A DNA stretch of 64,000 nucleotides from Erythrobacter sp. (GTDB taxonomy: Bacteria; Pseudomonadota; Alphaproteobacteria; Sphingomonadales; Sphingomonadaceae), in contig CP073261.1 of the NCBI GenBank assembly GCA_019739335.1, positions 1,618,818-1,682,817 on the forward strand, in the 5' to 3' direction. This document shows, piece by piece, positions 17,443 through 27,453 of the stretch. The notes beneath the pieces were generated by a model. It did not search any database and had not been told where the DNA came from. It worked only from the letters and a program-made list of their open reading frames with translations. A program made the position numbers and the translations under genes. How positions within the stretch are numbered: position 1 is the first letter of the stretch; each line of letters begins with the position of its first letter.

Positions 17443-18303
17443 ATGGTCGATAATACGAAATTGGAAAACGAGTTGCCGGAGGTTTCCGAGCCGAATGGCG
17501 TGGGCTGGCACCTGCGCAGGGCGCGTGAGGAGAAGGGCCTGTCGCTCGAACAGGTCGCTGCGGAAACTCGTATCTCGAAACGGCATATCGAACATATCGA
17601 GGCGGGCGAATTCGATGCCCTGCCTGCGCGCGCCTACGCCGTAGGCTTTTCGCGCACCCTGGCCAAGACGGTCGGGCTGGATCAGGCCGACGTGGTGGCG
17701 ATGGTGCACGCCGAAATGCAGGACGATCGCCCGCGTGATCGCCATGCCGGAACAGGTGGCGGAACATTCGAGCCGGGTGATCCGGCCCGATCGCCGGGCG
17801 GAAGGCTGGTGTGGTTTTCGCTTTTCGCGGTGGTGCTGTTGCTGGCGGGGATTTTCTTCGCCGCGCGGGTATTCTTTGCCCCGGCCGCAGAACTGCCCTC
17901 GCTGACGCAGGCCGAACAGGATGGGCAAGAGGCAGCACAAGCGCAACAGGCCGGGACTTCGGGCAACACTGCCGCGCCCGCGAATGCTACAGGGCCGGTG
18001 GTATTCACTGCAACGGGCGAGGTGTGGGTGCGCTTTTACGATTCGCAGGATCGCATTCTTTCGGAACAGACGCTTGCCGAAGGCGAGAGTTATACCGTGC
18101 CCGCCGATGCGGTGGGTCCGAAAATCATCACCGGGCGGCCCGATCTTTTGACGATCACCGTGGGCGGGGAAGCGGTGCCCCCGCTGTCGGAGGAGCTGGT
18201 GACCGTTAGCGACGTGGACGTCTCTGCCGCCGGCTTGCTGGCGCGCAACGCGCCAGCGCCGACCGCAACCGGTGCCGGACCGCCTGCCGCAACTTCCGAG
18301 TAA
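17443..18303 (+). CDS. RodZ-like helix-turn-helix membrane protein
   Basis: This 286-residue protein has a cytoplasmic helix-turn-helix domain of the HTH_25 type (about residues 20-90; LRRAREEKGLSLEQVAAETR). One membrane segment follows (about 123-145), then a proline/alanine-rich linker and a C-terminal DUF4115 beta domain containing EVWVRFYDSQDRILSEQTL. This is the RodZ architecture, linking MreB to the elongasome and rod shape. Topology is cytoplasmic N-terminus, periplasmic C-terminus. The following gene is a CpoB-like envelope protein. Confidence 0.85.
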   Translation: MVDNTKLENELPEVSEPNGVGWHLRRAREEKGLSLEQVAAETRISKRHIEHIEAGEFDALPARAYAVGFSRTLAKTVGLDQADVVAMVHAEMQDDRPRDRHAGTGGGTFEPGDPARSPGGRLVWFSLFAVVLLLAGIFFAARVFFAPAAELPSLTQAEQDGQEAAQAQQAGTSGNTAAPANATGPVVFTATGEVWVRFYDSQDRILSEQTLAEGESYTVPADAVGPKIITGRPDLLTITVGGEAVPPLSEELVTVSDVDVSAAGLLARNAPAPTATGAGPPAATSE

Positions 18304-18434
18304 GCGCCGATTAGCGGGGAATAAGGGTGATTGCCCGCTTTCGCCGCATGGTTAATCCTCTATCTTGGCGCAGCATGGCAGGGTCGCTTCGCTCAGGATC
18401 TGGGCATCGAAGTGTGACGAGGAGGATTTAGGCG

Positions 18435-19400
18435 ATGAAATGGTTGAGCGCGGACAGGATTGTGGTCGCTCCGCTGGCACCCCGGTTCGTGGCTGGCGCG
18501 GTGGGCGCGGCGTTGGTGCTGGTTGCTACCCCGGCGGCGGCGCAGTCGAATTCGCGGCTCGAACGGATCGAAGCGCAATTGAGCGCCCTGCAGCGCGCCG
18601 TCTTCCCTGGCGGGGATGAGCGCTTTTTCGAGCCGGAGATTACCCCCGAAGCCCGCACCACCAATCCGCAACAGCCCTTGCCGCAGGTCAACACCAGCGC
18701 GCTCACCGATGTGCTGGCACGGCTGGATGCCATCGAAACGCAGCTCGCCCGCCTCACCGCTGCGACCGAAGTGAACGAGAATGCGCTTTCCTCGCTGGAG
18801 ACGCGGCTGGTGGCGCTGGAAAGCGGCGCCTCTGCAAATCCACCGCTCGCGGCGGCCGCCACACCTGCGCCCACGCCCGCGCCGACGGGCACGATTCCGG
18901 TTCCGGGGGGAAATGCGGCACTTCCCGCCCCGCCACCGCAACCCCAGCAGGCCGCGCCCACGCCTGCGCGCGTCGCCGCCGTACAGGCGATCGCAAAGCC
19001 CGCCACCGGCGATCAGGGTGAGGACGAATATACCTATGGCTTCCGCCTCTGGGATGCGGGCTTCTACCCCGAAGCGCAGCAGCAGCTGGCGCTGTTTATC
19101 GAACGCTATCCCGGCCACCGGATGATTTCCTTCGGCCGCAACCTGCTCGGTCGGGCGTTCCTCGATGCCGGTGATCCACGCACCGCGGCGACGCATTTCT
19201 TCGAGAACTACCAGTCCGACGGCCAGGGCGCGCGGGCAGCCGACAGCCTGCTCTACCTCGCCGAAAGCATGATCGCCCTGAACGACACCCGCCGCGCCTG
19301 CATCGCGCTTGCCGAGTTCGGTGAAGGCTATCCGGCGCTGGCGACGGGCCGCTTGCAGGGCCAGTACGCCACGCTGACCGGAAGGGTCGACTGCGATTGA
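18435..19400 (+). CDS. CpoB/YbgF-like periplasmic TPR protein
   Basis: This 321-residue protein has a signal peptide ending near AAAQ (about residue 36), a coiled-coil stretch with SRLERIEAQLSALQRAVF, then a long proline/alanine-rich linker. The C-terminal TPR domain contains EYTYGFRLWDAGFYPEAQQQ and FLDAGDPRTAATHFFENYQ. This resembles CpoB (YbgF), which coordinates peptidoglycan synthesis with the Tol-Pal system during division. The tol and pal genes usually found beside it are absent here. AGGAGG precedes the ATG. tilS follows immediately. Confidence 0.78.
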   Translation: MKWLSADRIVVAPLAPRFVAGAVGAALVLVATPAAAQSNSRLERIEAQLSALQRAVFPGGDERFFEPEITPEARTTNPQQPLPQVNTSALTDVLARLDAIETQLARLTAATEVNENALSSLETRLVALESGASANPPLAAAATPAPTPAPTGTIPVPGGNAALPAPPPQPQQAAPTPARVAAVQAIAKPATGDQGEDEYTYGFRLWDAGFYPEAQQQLALFIERYPGHRMISFGRNLLGRAFLDAGDPRTAATHFFENYQSDGQGARAADSLLYLAESMIALNDTRRACIALAEFGEGYPALATGRLQGQYATLTGRVDCD

Positions 19401-19431
19401 TAGCCCCTCCGATCCTGCCGTAGACCCCGCA

Positions 19432-20367
19432 TTGGTCGCACGCTTCAAGGCAGTGCTCGATCGGCTGAACCCCGATGGCGGCAGGATCGGCCTTGCCGTC
19501 AGCGGCGGGCCGGATTCGATGGCGATGCTGCTGCTGGCGCAGGAAGCGATTCCCGGCGGGTTCGAGGTGGCGACGGTCGATCACGGACTGCGACCTGAGG
19601 CGAAGGACGAATGCGCGCTGGTGGTGGCGGCTTGTGCGGAGCGGGGGGTGCCGTGCGAGGTGCTGACCGTGCAGGTGGGCGCGGGGAACGTGCAGGCGAT
19701 GGCACGGGAAGCGCGGTATCATGCAATCGCCGATTGGGCCAATGCGAAGGTTATCGAGACGGTGGCGACAGCACATCATCTGGATGATCAGGTCGAAACG
19801 TTCTTCATGCGGTTGAATCGCGGTAGTGGATTGGCTGGACTGTCCGCGATCCGGGAAAGCGATGTAGTTCCACATCCTGTCTGGATTATCGCCCTTGTCC
19901 GCCCCTTGCTAACTTTTCGGCGCGCCGAATTAGCTGGCATCATCGCTAGCAGCAGGGTGGCCTACGCAAGCGACCCGAGCAATGAGGATGACCGTTATGA
20001 TCGCGTGCGCATGCGCAAGGCTCTTGCCGAATGCGATTGGATCGATTTTCAGGCGGTTGCCAAGTCCGTTCGTCTGATTGCAGAAACAGATGGAATTCTG
20101 ACTGCCTTCGAAGCGGAGGCGATTTACCGGCAAGTCCGCTGGGTTGGTGGGGAAACGCGCTTCCGCCCCACGGGATATGCTTCGCTGGACTTTCGCATCG
20201 TCCGCAGCCTGTGTTTCACAGATGAAAAGTCGGTCCGTGGGGACGCGGTCTGGAGGTTATTAGTTGGTCTGAGGCGCGGCGAAGGAGGAAATGTGGGCGG
20301 CGTCCTCGCTACGATCGACGGTGACGAGTGGGTGTTCCGCCCCGAACCGCCGCGGCGGACGGGGTGA
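19432..20367 (+). CDS. tilS: tRNA(Ile)-lysidine synthetase TilS
   Basis: This 311-residue PP-loop ATPase makes lysidine at the wobble position of the AUA-reading tRNA-Ile. The P-loop AVSGGPDSMAMLLLAQ lies near residues 22-37. VDHGLRPEAKDE, AREARYHAIADWA, TAHHLDDQVETFFMRLNRGS and SNEDDRYDRVRMRK are family blocks. Only the N-terminal catalytic part is present, as is common in alphaproteobacteria. The start is uncertain: TTG 19432 is the first conventional codon in frame. The frame stays open upstream, so an ATT at 19396 is possible. The C-terminal half is visibly richer in A and T than neighbouring genes. Confidence 0.88.
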   Translation: MVARFKAVLDRLNPDGGRIGLAVSGGPDSMAMLLLAQEAIPGGFEVATVDHGLRPEAKDECALVVAACAERGVPCEVLTVQVGAGNVQAMAREARYHAIADWANAKVIETVATAHHLDDQVETFFMRLNRGSGLAGLSAIRESDVVPHPVWIIALVRPLLTFRRAELAGIIASSRVAYASDPSNEDDRYDRVRMRKALAECDWIDFQAVAKSVRLIAETDGILTAFEAEAIYRQVRWVGGETRFRPTGYASLDFRIVRSLCFTDEKSVRGDAVWRLLVGLRRGEGGNVGGVLATIDGDEWVFRPEPPRRTG

Positions 20368-20388
20368 TACTCTGCGCTCAGGGAGAAC

Positions 20389-21147
20389 TCAGCCGTCCGA
20401 ATGCTCCAGCGAACCGCCGACGCCAGTCATCACCCCGTCGGTGATAATCACCACGTCGCCCACTTCCGCAATCTCGTAGAGGCGCGAGACGAATTCGTCC
20501 GGCACGCCGATGCAGCCGTGGCTGGCGTAGCCCAGTTCCACCGTCGAGCCGCCGTGGATGGCGATGCCGTCCCAGGTCAGCCGCAGCGTCCAGGGCATCG
20601 GCGCGTTGTTGTAGCGTTCGGAGACGTTGTGGCGCTCCTTGGTCAGGATCGGGAACACGCCGGTCGGCGTCGGGTGGCGTTCGGTGCCGAGCAGCGCGGC
20701 GGCGGCGCCAATTTCATAGCCATTGCGGAACACGCTGATGACGCGCGCCTGCAAGTCGACGGTGATGACCAGCGGGCCATCCGGAACGCCCTCGTCATCC
20801 CAGTGCCATTCGCCGTAGCGGATTGGCCCTTCGATCGGCAGGACCCGCTTGATAACGAAGGGGTTGTCCGCGTCATAGGCGGGCACATCCTGCACCACTG
20901 CGCGCGATTCAAAGCGGGCCATCTCCTCCGCGGACGCGGGATCGTTGCCGTAATAGTGCTCGTCCGCTGCCGTCGGCGCGCTGTCCGCAGTGGCGATGGC
21001 ACCATCCTCGTCAGCCAGCACATCCTCGGCGGAGAGCCGGACATCCTGCTCCTGCGCTTCGAGCGGATTGCCGAAGAACAGCACGCTGCCCAGCAGCGCC
21101 ACCACGAGCAGCGTCAGTCCGCCGATCCATTTCACGCCAGTGTTCAT
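20389..21147 (-). CDS. L,D-transpeptidase (YkuD domain), membrane anchored
   Basis: This 252-residue protein has an N-terminal signal anchor (about residues 8-26) and a C-terminal YkuD domain. The catalytic site is seen as IHGGSTVELGYASHGCIGVP, with the nucleophilic Cys in SHGC. It would form 3-3 cross-links or attach proteins to peptidoglycan in the periplasm. The stretch between anchor and domain is acidic and low-complexity. ATG 21147 is chosen over an in-frame start ten codons earlier because it puts the basic residues right before the anchor. It converges on tilS with 21 bases between stops. Confidence 0.88.
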   Translation of the reverse strand: MNTGVKWIGGLTLLVVALLGSVLFFGNPLEAQEQDVRLSAEDVLADEDGAIATADSAPTAADEHYYGNDPASAEEMARFESRAVVQDVPAYDADNPFVIKRVLPIEGPIRYGEWHWDDEGVPDGPLVITVDLQARVISVFRNGYEIGAAAALLGTERHPTPTGVFPILTKERHNVSERYNNAPMPWTLRLTWDGIAIHGGSTVELGYASHGCIGVPDEFVSRLYEIAEVGDVVIITDGVMTGVGGSLEHSDG

Positions 21148-21240
21148 GCGAACGGGCTTACCGGAAATTCGCTGCAATTTCCATCGCCCGCTGCGGCTCG
21201 TCCCGATGCGAGACGGCGCCTGCCAGGAAGTTAAGCGCAG

Positions 21241-24015
21241 CTAACCATGCGCACCGAACACATTGGCAATCGCGGTGCCGATCCGCAGCGAGAGCGCGTG
21301 GGCGCGTTCAATCGGGTCGATGAAGTCTCTGTGGATCGCTTCGTAGCCTTCGTCGGAGCCATCGGGCCAGTCGGTCGGTTCGCTAAGATCGAAGCGCGAA
21401 ATCTGCGGGAAGCTGACCGGATAGGCGCGGCGTAACTGTGCCAGCGCCTCGTCAATGCGCAGGGTAAAGACCATTTCCAGCACGTCGTCACGGCTGACAT
21501 CGTTGGCGCGGCTGAACACCGGCACGCTCACCGCGCGGATGAACATCGCCTGCAGCAGCGCCAGCCGCAGCGCCTGCAACACCCCGATCATCCGCCGCTT
21601 GTCCTCGCGGCCCTCGGTCGGGGCTTCGTCGGGAATGTGTGCGAGCAGCCGGTGCAGCTTCATCGCATCCACCCGCAAGCGGCTGGCGAGGCGGCGGAAC
21701 ACGCCGACGCGGTCATCCTTCACCAGATACTCGCTCAGCGCCTCGCAGGCAGAGGTCAACTGGCTTTCGGTGCCGCGATAGGGTCGGCTGGCCCAGTAGG
21801 CGGAATTGAACAGTTCGCCATAGGCGGCCACGGTCTTGACGCTGGCGAGCGCACTGGCGGCGCGAACCAGCCGCACCAGCTCGCGCCCGCGCGGGCTTTC
21901 GGCCAGCAGCGCGCCGAGTTCTTCGTAGTTGCTCTCCGCGGCATGGCCGATCCCGGCGATCACGTTCACCGGATAGCCGAGTTGCTGCAGGATGGCGTTG
22001 TGCGGGATGGCGCGGATTTGCCTTAAGGACATTTCGCGGTCGGCGGAAAGGTCGCTCTGGCGGCGGCTGACGCGGCTGCCGGTGGCGTTGAGCAGGCCCA
22101 GCCCGAAGGCAGTGATCGCGCGGGAATAGGTACGGCTTTCGAGATGCTCGCGCTGGTGATCCTTGATCGCGCGGTAGAAATCGAGGGAGAGATCGGTGCG
22201 GCGGTAGAACGGATCGACCGGGGCATCGGCATCGGTATCGGCGGGGCGCAGGCAGGCGATCCGGGTGAGCGTGGCGCGCGCCAGTTCGGGGGTGGCAAAC
22301 CAAAGGTAGCCGTCGCCGCCCTGAAAGCTCACCTCGGGTTCCAGCACGATGCCAGCGCGCGCAAACCGCCGCTTGGCCCAGGGCGAGAGCGCCCAGTCGA
22401 GCCGGTCCGCCATCTTGGTCGGGTGGGCGCCGCGGCCCATGCTTTCGCCGTGGGTGTTGAAGATCAGCGCCGCGACATCGGTGAGACCGTTCGCTTCCAT
22501 CGCCTGGCTGAGGCGGCCCTGCAACCGCTCGATGGCGAGGCTCGCGGGCACCTGCCCGACGAAGCGTCCGGCATCGGAAAACCCGGTCTGGATCGCCACC
22601 CGGCCACGCTTGCGGGCGTAATCGCGATAGACCTGTTCGGCGAGCAGCTCGTCGAGGAACCGCCCGCCGTGCTCCAGCGCAGATTCGGTTTCGAACAGCG
22701 GCGAGACATCGACCTTGTCGGCAATTCCGAACAGATGCGCGAAATAGAGCGCGGCGAGTACCGTCGCGGGCTCCTCGCACTCGGCCACCAGCATCCGGAT
22801 CGGCGCATCGGCGTCCACATGGGCAAGGATCTGCGCCATCGCCAGGAATTGCCGGATCGCGGTGGAGGCCTCGATCGCCAGCGCACCGAAATTACTCCGC
22901 CTCGGCTTGATCTCCGCAATCGCCCGGCGCAGGTGCACCACTGCACCCTTGCTGGCGAGATCGAGATTGCCGTCGGGATCGATGCGGCGGCGGATGGCGT
23001 TGTGGAGTTGCTTGGCGTTCACCCGAAAATGGATCCAGCCCATGCCCAGCCCGTCTGCGCGCATGGCGGCGGCGAGGGATTTGAGAGCGACGGCGCGGGG
23101 ACCATCCGTGCAGTCTTCCGCCTCTGCCTCCAGCGCATCGATATAGTTCCCGAGCGAGAGCAATTTGCGCGGGTCGCTGGCGGTCAGCCGGTTGGCGGCG
23201 ACCGAAAGCGCGGCAGGATCGGACAAGTCGGCGGCGAAGTCGTCGGCGCGTTCCCGCGCATAATCGGCGGCGGGGCGCACTTCACCGAGCAGCGGGTGCG
23301 CGACATCGATGGCTTCAAGTGAGGCCGTGTACCGCGCCAGCCGCTCGGCCTTTTCGGAGAGGCGGAAGCCGATCGAATTGGCCCAGGTGATATCCGTCCG
23401 CCCGTCCATGTCGTATCCCACCCAGCTGGCGAAGCGGAAGGGGAGGGGGGCCAATTCGTGCCAGCGGCCGGGCCAGGTCGCCTGCGCATGGGTAAGCACT
23501 TGCGCGACGATGGCATCGCGCGCGTCCTGCGCATGGGCGATGGCTTGCATGGCGCGCATGTGTTCGTAGGCGAGCGTGACCTGCGGGCGCGGGCCGCCCA
23601 CAACCTCTGCCGCAATTGCATCGCCCTGCGAAGCCGCTGATGCCACCGCCTCGGACTGGCTGGGCGTCAGCAGGAACGTCGGGTGCGCGGTAAACACTGC
23701 GTGCAGGTTCGGCCGCTCCCAGCGCGCGCGGAATGCGTCGAAATCGCCCGCATCCAGCACCTCCGCGAGCGCATCCGCATTGCTGGCATGATCGAGCGGG
23801 GCGACCATTCGCACCAGTCGGTCCGCCCGCGCTTCCAGCGCTGCCACTTCCAGCTCGGCAATCATCGCCTCGATGTCGTCGAGGCTGAGCTCGCCCGCCT
23901 CAAGCTGGCGCGAGACATCGTGGGCCAGCTGGAAGACCGGATTGAACAGCGGGGTTTCGACGGTGCGCTGGTGCAGCGCCTGCAAGCGGTCGGTCAGTTC
24001 GCCGACCCGGCTCAT
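21241..24015 (-). CDS. ppc: Divergent phosphoenolpyruvate carboxylase homologue
   Basis: This 924-residue protein is of normal PEPC length and is recognisable by VFTAHPT, FASWVGYDMDGRTDITW, AIQTGFSDAGRF, LIFNTHGESMGRGAHP and QIRAIPHN. Several residues that bind substrates in characterised enzymes appear changed. The GYSDSAKD block reads GFSDAGRF. The FHGRGGxxGRGG block reads FNTHGESMGRGA. The WTQNR after RAIP is missing, and no C-terminal QNTG is present. It ends the Entner-Doudoroff operon, overlapping eda by four bases, so an anaplerotic role fits, but activity as PEPC is not assured. Confidence 0.75.
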   Translation of the reverse strand: MSRVGELTDRLQALHQRTVETPLFNPVFQLAHDVSRQLEAGELSLDDIEAMIAELEVAALEARADRLVRMVAPLDHASNADALAEVLDAGDFDAFRARWERPNLHAVFTAHPTFLLTPSQSEAVASAASQGDAIAAEVVGGPRPQVTLAYEHMRAMQAIAHAQDARDAIVAQVLTHAQATWPGRWHELAPLPFRFASWVGYDMDGRTDITWANSIGFRLSEKAERLARYTASLEAIDVAHPLLGEVRPAADYARERADDFAADLSDPAALSVAANRLTASDPRKLLSLGNYIDALEAEAEDCTDGPRAVALKSLAAAMRADGLGMGWIHFRVNAKQLHNAIRRRIDPDGNLDLASKGAVVHLRRAIAEIKPRRSNFGALAIEASTAIRQFLAMAQILAHVDADAPIRMLVAECEEPATVLAALYFAHLFGIADKVDVSPLFETESALEHGGRFLDELLAEQVYRDYARKRGRVAIQTGFSDAGRFVGQVPASLAIERLQGRLSQAMEANGLTDVAALIFNTHGESMGRGAHPTKMADRLDWALSPWAKRRFARAGIVLEPEVSFQGGDGYLWFATPELARATLTRIACLRPADTDADAPVDPFYRRTDLSLDFYRAIKDHQREHLESRTYSRAITAFGLGLLNATGSRVSRRQSDLSADREMSLRQIRAIPHNAILQQLGYPVNVIAGIGHAAESNYEELGALLAESPRGRELVRLVRAASALASVKTVAAYGELFNSAYWASRPYRGTESQLTSACEALSEYLVKDDRVGVFRRLASRLRVDAMKLHRLLAHIPDEAPTEGREDKRRMIGVLQALRLALLQAMFIRAVSVPVFSRANDVSRDDVLEMVFTLRIDEALAQLRRAYPVSFPQISRFDLSEPTDWPDGSDEGYEAIHRDFIDPIERAHALSLRIGTAIANVFGAHG

Positions 24016-24635
24016 GCCGCCGCCAATCCGCTCGCTTCGCGTGCCAGCGCCACGATCTCCTCGGGCGAGGCGCCTTTGGGCGCGACCCAGCTGCCGCCGA
24101 CGCAGAGCACCGGCTCCAAAGCCAGCCAGTCCGCCGCATTGTCGAGCGATATGCCGCCGGTGGGGCAGAACTTGCACTGGAAAAACGGCGCGGCGAGACT
24201 CTTGAGGGCGGGAATGCCGCCGTTGGTCATGGCAGGGAAGAACTTGAAGTGCTTCAAACCGAGATCCATCCCGCGCATGATGTCGCCGGCGTTGGCAATG
24301 CCTGGCAGGAACGGCACGGCGTGCTTGATCGCCGCCTTGCCCAGCTTCTCGGTCAGGCCGGGGGAGACGATGAATTCCGCTCCTGCTGCCAGCGCCTCTT
24401 CGAGCTGCGTTTCGTTTACCACTGTGCCCGCGCCGACAATCGCGCCGGGAACGAGGTTCATGCGACGGATCGCGGCGATCGCATCGGGCGTGCGCAGCGT
24501 GACTTCGAGCACCCTGAGCCCGCCTTCCACCAGCGCTTCCGCGGTTTCGCGGGCGTGGCCCACATCGTCCACCACCAGCACCGGGATGACCGGAGCAGTT
24601 CGCATTATCCTGTCGATAGCGGCGCTGATGCTCAT
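24012..24635 (-). CDS. eda: KDPG aldolase Eda
   Basis: This 207-residue class I aldolase splits 2-keto-3-deoxy-6-phosphogluconate into pyruvate and glyceraldehyde-3-phosphate, the last step of the Entner-Doudoroff pathway. Family blocks are PVLVVDDVGHARETAEALVE, VLEVTLRTPDA, IVGAGTVVNETQLEEALAAG and HFKFFPAMTNGG, the last with the Schiff-base Lys. It overlaps both glk upstream and the PEPC homologue downstream by four bases, so these are translationally coupled. Confidence 0.96.
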   Translation of the reverse strand: MSISAAIDRIMRTAPVIPVLVVDDVGHARETAEALVEGGLRVLEVTLRTPDAIAAIRRMNLVPGAIVGAGTVVNETQLEEALAAGAEFIVSPGLTEKLGKAAIKHAVPFLPGIANAGDIMRGMDLGLKHFKFFPAMTNGGIPALKSLAAPFFQCKFCPTGGISLDNAADWLALEPVLCVGGSWVAPKGASPEEIVALAREASGLAAA

Positions 24636-25612
24636 GCTTGCTCTCCGTGCTGGAGGAAATAGGCTGCCGCCGCGCCGAACAGGCCCGGCTGCGGGTGGGT
24701 GATAAGCTTGACCGGCAGTTTCGCCATCAGCCCTTCGAAGCGGCCCTTGGCGCGAAAGCGTTCGGCAAAGCCCGACTTGGGCAAATGATCGCGCAGCCGG
24801 TACCCCAGACCGCCCGCGATCACCACTGCGCTTGCCCCCTGCGCCAGTGCGGTATCGCCCGCGACGGCGCCGAGCGAGAGGCAGAAGCGGTCGATTGCGG
24901 CAGCAGCGAGGCTGTCGCTGCCGTCCATTCCGGCGGTCCAGATCGCAACGTCATCGAGTTCGGCCATCGCCCGACCTTCGAGCGCACCGAGCGTTTCGTA
25001 GATATCGACAATAGCGGGGCCGGATACCACCCGCTCGGCCGAAACGCGGTTGTGGCGCTTGCGCAGCCGCACGAGGATCGCATCCTCGATGGGATCGAGC
25101 GGGGCAAAATCGACGTGTCCGCCTTCGGTCGCCTGCACATGGGTGAATCCCTTGCCGTCGCGCCAAAGGTGCGCAACGCCCAGCCCGGTTCCGGGGCCAA
25201 GCACGCTGATCGTGCCGCTGGCAGGAAGATCCTCGTCCGGCCCGGCGAGATGCAGGAACTGGTCTGCCGGGGCGCGGGCAACCGCATGGGCCACGGCTTC
25301 GAAATCGTTGACCAGCACGTACCCTTGGCACCCCAGCTTTTCCGGGATCAGCGCCGGGCGAATGATCCACGGGTTATTGGTGAAGCGGATCACGTCACCG
25401 CCCACCGGCCCGGCAATCGCCATCGCCACGCGCGGGGGCAGGGTGCCGCCCTTGCGTTCGCGGTAATCTTCCCAGGCGGTCTGGAAACTGGCGTGATCGT
25501 CGGTGTGCAGGGTGATCGGCTCGTCCAGCGTGATCGTGCCGTTGCCCGACTGGCTGGCCAGCGCAAAGCGGGCGTGAGTGCCGCCGATGTCTACGGTAAC
25601 AATCTCGGTCAT
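24632..25612 (-). CDS. glk: Glucokinase Glk
   Basis: This 326-residue sugar kinase of the proteobacterial Glk family phosphorylates glucose with ATP. The N-terminal phosphate loop is TVDIGGTHARFALASQ. Downstream are AMAIAGPVGGDVIRFTNNPW and VLGPGTGLGVAHLWR, followed by TEGGHVDFAP. Start at ATG 25612 has GGGGGAAGAGGGC upstream. Longer readings in frame run through edd on another frame. It would supply glucose-6-phosphate to Zwf, made from the same transcript. Confidence 0.95.
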   Translation of the reverse strand: MTEIVTVDIGGTHARFALASQSGNGTITLDEPITLHTDDHASFQTAWEDYRERKGGTLPPRVAMAIAGPVGGDVIRFTNNPWIIRPALIPEKLGCQGYVLVNDFEAVAHAVARAPADQFLHLAGPDEDLPASGTISVLGPGTGLGVAHLWRDGKGFTHVQATEGGHVDFAPLDPIEDAILVRLRKRHNRVSAERVVSGPAIVDIYETLGALEGRAMAELDDVAIWTAGMDGSDSLAAAAIDRFCLSLGAVAGDTALAQGASAVVIAGGLGYRLRDHLPKSGFAERFRAKGRFEGLMAKLPVKLITHPQPGLFGAAAAYFLQHGEQA

Positions 25613-25638
25613 GCCCTCTTCCCCCTGTCCCATTTTTA

Positions 25639-27453
25639 TTACAGCCCCGCGCTCGCCAGCATCGCGCTGCCACCCTTTTCGGCTTCGTCCGCCAAGGAAC
25701 GGAACATGGCGAAAAGTTCGCGCCCGGTGCCCACTTCGGGAACCGGATCGGGGGCAGGGCTGCGGGTGCTGAGATCGGCGCTGGTAGAAAGCTCGCCCGT
25801 TGCCGCGCAGAGACGCACGATGTCGCCGTCTTGCAAGAGCGACAGCGGCCCGCCGCCCAGTGCTTCCGGAGAACAGTGGATTGCCGCGGGCACCTTGCCG
25901 CTTGCGCCCGACATCCGGCCATCGGTGACCAGCGCCACGCGGTAGCCGCGATCCTGCAACACGCCCAGCGGCGGCGTGAGGCTGTGCAATTCGGGCATCC
26001 CGTTGGCGCGCGGCCCCTGGAAGCGCACCACTACCACCACGTCCCGGTCCAGCTCCCCGGCGACGAAGGCCTCTGCCACAGCCTTCTGGGTCTGGAACAC
26101 CCGGCACGGCGCTTCGATCGTCATGCGGTCCGCTGCCACGGCGGAGCTCTTGAAACAGGCGCGACCCAGATTGCCGGTGACGAGCTTCATCCCGCCGTCG
26201 GGCTGGAACGGCGCGGCGGCGGGGCGGAGCATCTCTGCGTCGCCCGAAGGGCCGACATCGCGCCACACCAGATTGTCTTCATCGAGTCCCGGCTCCTGCG
26301 CGTATTCGTCCATGCCGCGCTGCGCACCGACACCGACGACGTCGCGATGCGCCAGCCCGGCATCGAGCAGTTCGCGCGTAACGAAGCCCATTCCGCCCGC
26401 TTCGTGGAAATGGTTCACATCCCCTGCGCCATTGGGATAGACCCGCGCCAGCAGCGGTACGACGCTCGAAAGCTCTGAAAGATCGGTCCAGTCCACCTGC
26501 ACCCCGGCCGCGCGGGCAAAGGCGGGAATGTGGATCGCGTGGTTGGTCGATCCGCCGGTCGCCAGCAGCCCGACCATCGCGTTCACGATCGCCTTCTCAT
26601 CGACGCAGTGGCCGAGCGCGCGATAGTCATTGCCGTCCTGCCCCAACGCGGCAACGCGGTGTACTGCCGCCCGGTCGAGCGCTTGCCGCAGCTTCGTGCC
26701 CGGCTGAATGAAGGCGGCACCCGGCACGTGCAGCCCCATCAGTTCCATCATCATCTGGTTGGAATTGGCCGTGCCGTAAAAGGTGCAGGTGCCTGCCGAA
26801 TGGTAGCTGCCCAGTTCGCTGTCGAGCAGTTCCGCGCGAGTCGCCTTGCCTTCGGCATAGAGCTGGCGGACGCGCTGCTTCTCGCGGTTGGAAATCCCGC
26901 TGGGCATCGGCCCGCCGGGCACGAAGACGGCGGGCAGGTGCCCGAACCGCAGCGCGCCGATGAGCAGGCCGGGGACGATCTTGTCGCAGATGCCGAGCAG
27001 CAACACGCCGTCATACATCGCGTGGGAAAGCGCGATCCCCGTCGCCATGGCAATGGCATCGCGGGAGAACAGGCTGAGTTCCATGCCGGTCTCGCCTTGC
27101 GTCACCCCGTCGCACATCGCCGGAGTTCCGCCGGCCACCTGTGCGGTCGCGCCGATCTCGCGCGCATAGATTTTCAGCCGTTCGGGATAACGGTAATAGG
27201 GCGCGTGGGCGCTCAGCATGTCGTTGTAACTGGTGACGATACCGATGTTCGGCCCGCGATTGGCCTTTAGCGCCGCCTGGTCCTCCATTGCCCCGGCATA
27301 GGCGTGGGCGAGGTTGGAACAACTCACCTGACTGCGGTCCGGCCGGTTGGCGGCTTCGCGTTCGATCAGCGCCAGATAGGCCGTTCGGCTGTCTTTCGAC
27401 TTCTCGATGATGCGATCGGTGACCCGGGCGATGGTGGGGTGAAGGTTACTCAT
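25639..27453 (-). CDS. edd: 6-Phosphogluconate dehydratase Edd
   Basis: This 604-residue IlvD/Edd-family dehydratase makes KDPG from 6-phosphogluconate and uses an oxygen-sensitive [4Fe-4S] cluster. Cluster cysteines are likely in [20 protein letters not shown], in [12 protein letters not shown] and in [20 protein letters not shown]. The C-terminal [20 protein letters not shown] is the family signature. The start overlaps the zwf stop by eight bases; glk follows 26 bases downstream. It is cytoplasmic. Confidence 0.96.
   Translation of the reverse strand: MSNLHPTIARVTDRIIEKSKDSRTAYLALIEREAANRPDRSQVSCSNLAHAYAGAMEDQAALKANRGPNIGIVTSYNDMLSAHAPYYRYPERLKIYAREIGATAQVAGGTPAMCDGVTQGETGMELSLFSRDAIAMATGIALSHAMYDGVLLLGICDKIVPGLLIGALRFGHLPAVFVPGGPMPSGISNREKQRVRQLYAEGKATRAELLDSELGSYHSAGTCTFYGTANSNQMMMELMGLHVPGAAFIQPGTKLRQALDRAAVHRVAALGQDGNDYRALGHCVDEKAIVNAMVGLLATGGSTNHAIHIPAFARAAGVQVDWTDLSELSSVVPLLARVYPNGAGDVNHFHEAGGMGFVTRELLDAGLAHRDVVGVGAQRGMDEYAQEPGLDEDNLVWRDVGPSGDAEMLRPAAAPFQPDGGMKLVTGNLGRACFKSSAVAADRMTIEAPCRVFQTQKAVAEAFVAGELDRDVVVVVRFQGPRANGMPELHSLTPPLGVLQDRGYRVALVTDGRMSGASGKVPAAIHCSPEALGGGPLSLLQDGDIVRLCAATGELSTSADLSTRSPAPDPVPEVGTGRELFAMFRSLADEAEKGGSAMLASAGL

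Noticed and set aside
14779-17946. A 1055-codon open frame on the minus strand across ptsP
   Set aside because: It is the antisense shadow of ptsP. Its residues are a His/Gln/Arg-rich mixture without domain similarity, while the plus-strand frame gives a complete enzyme I-Ntr.
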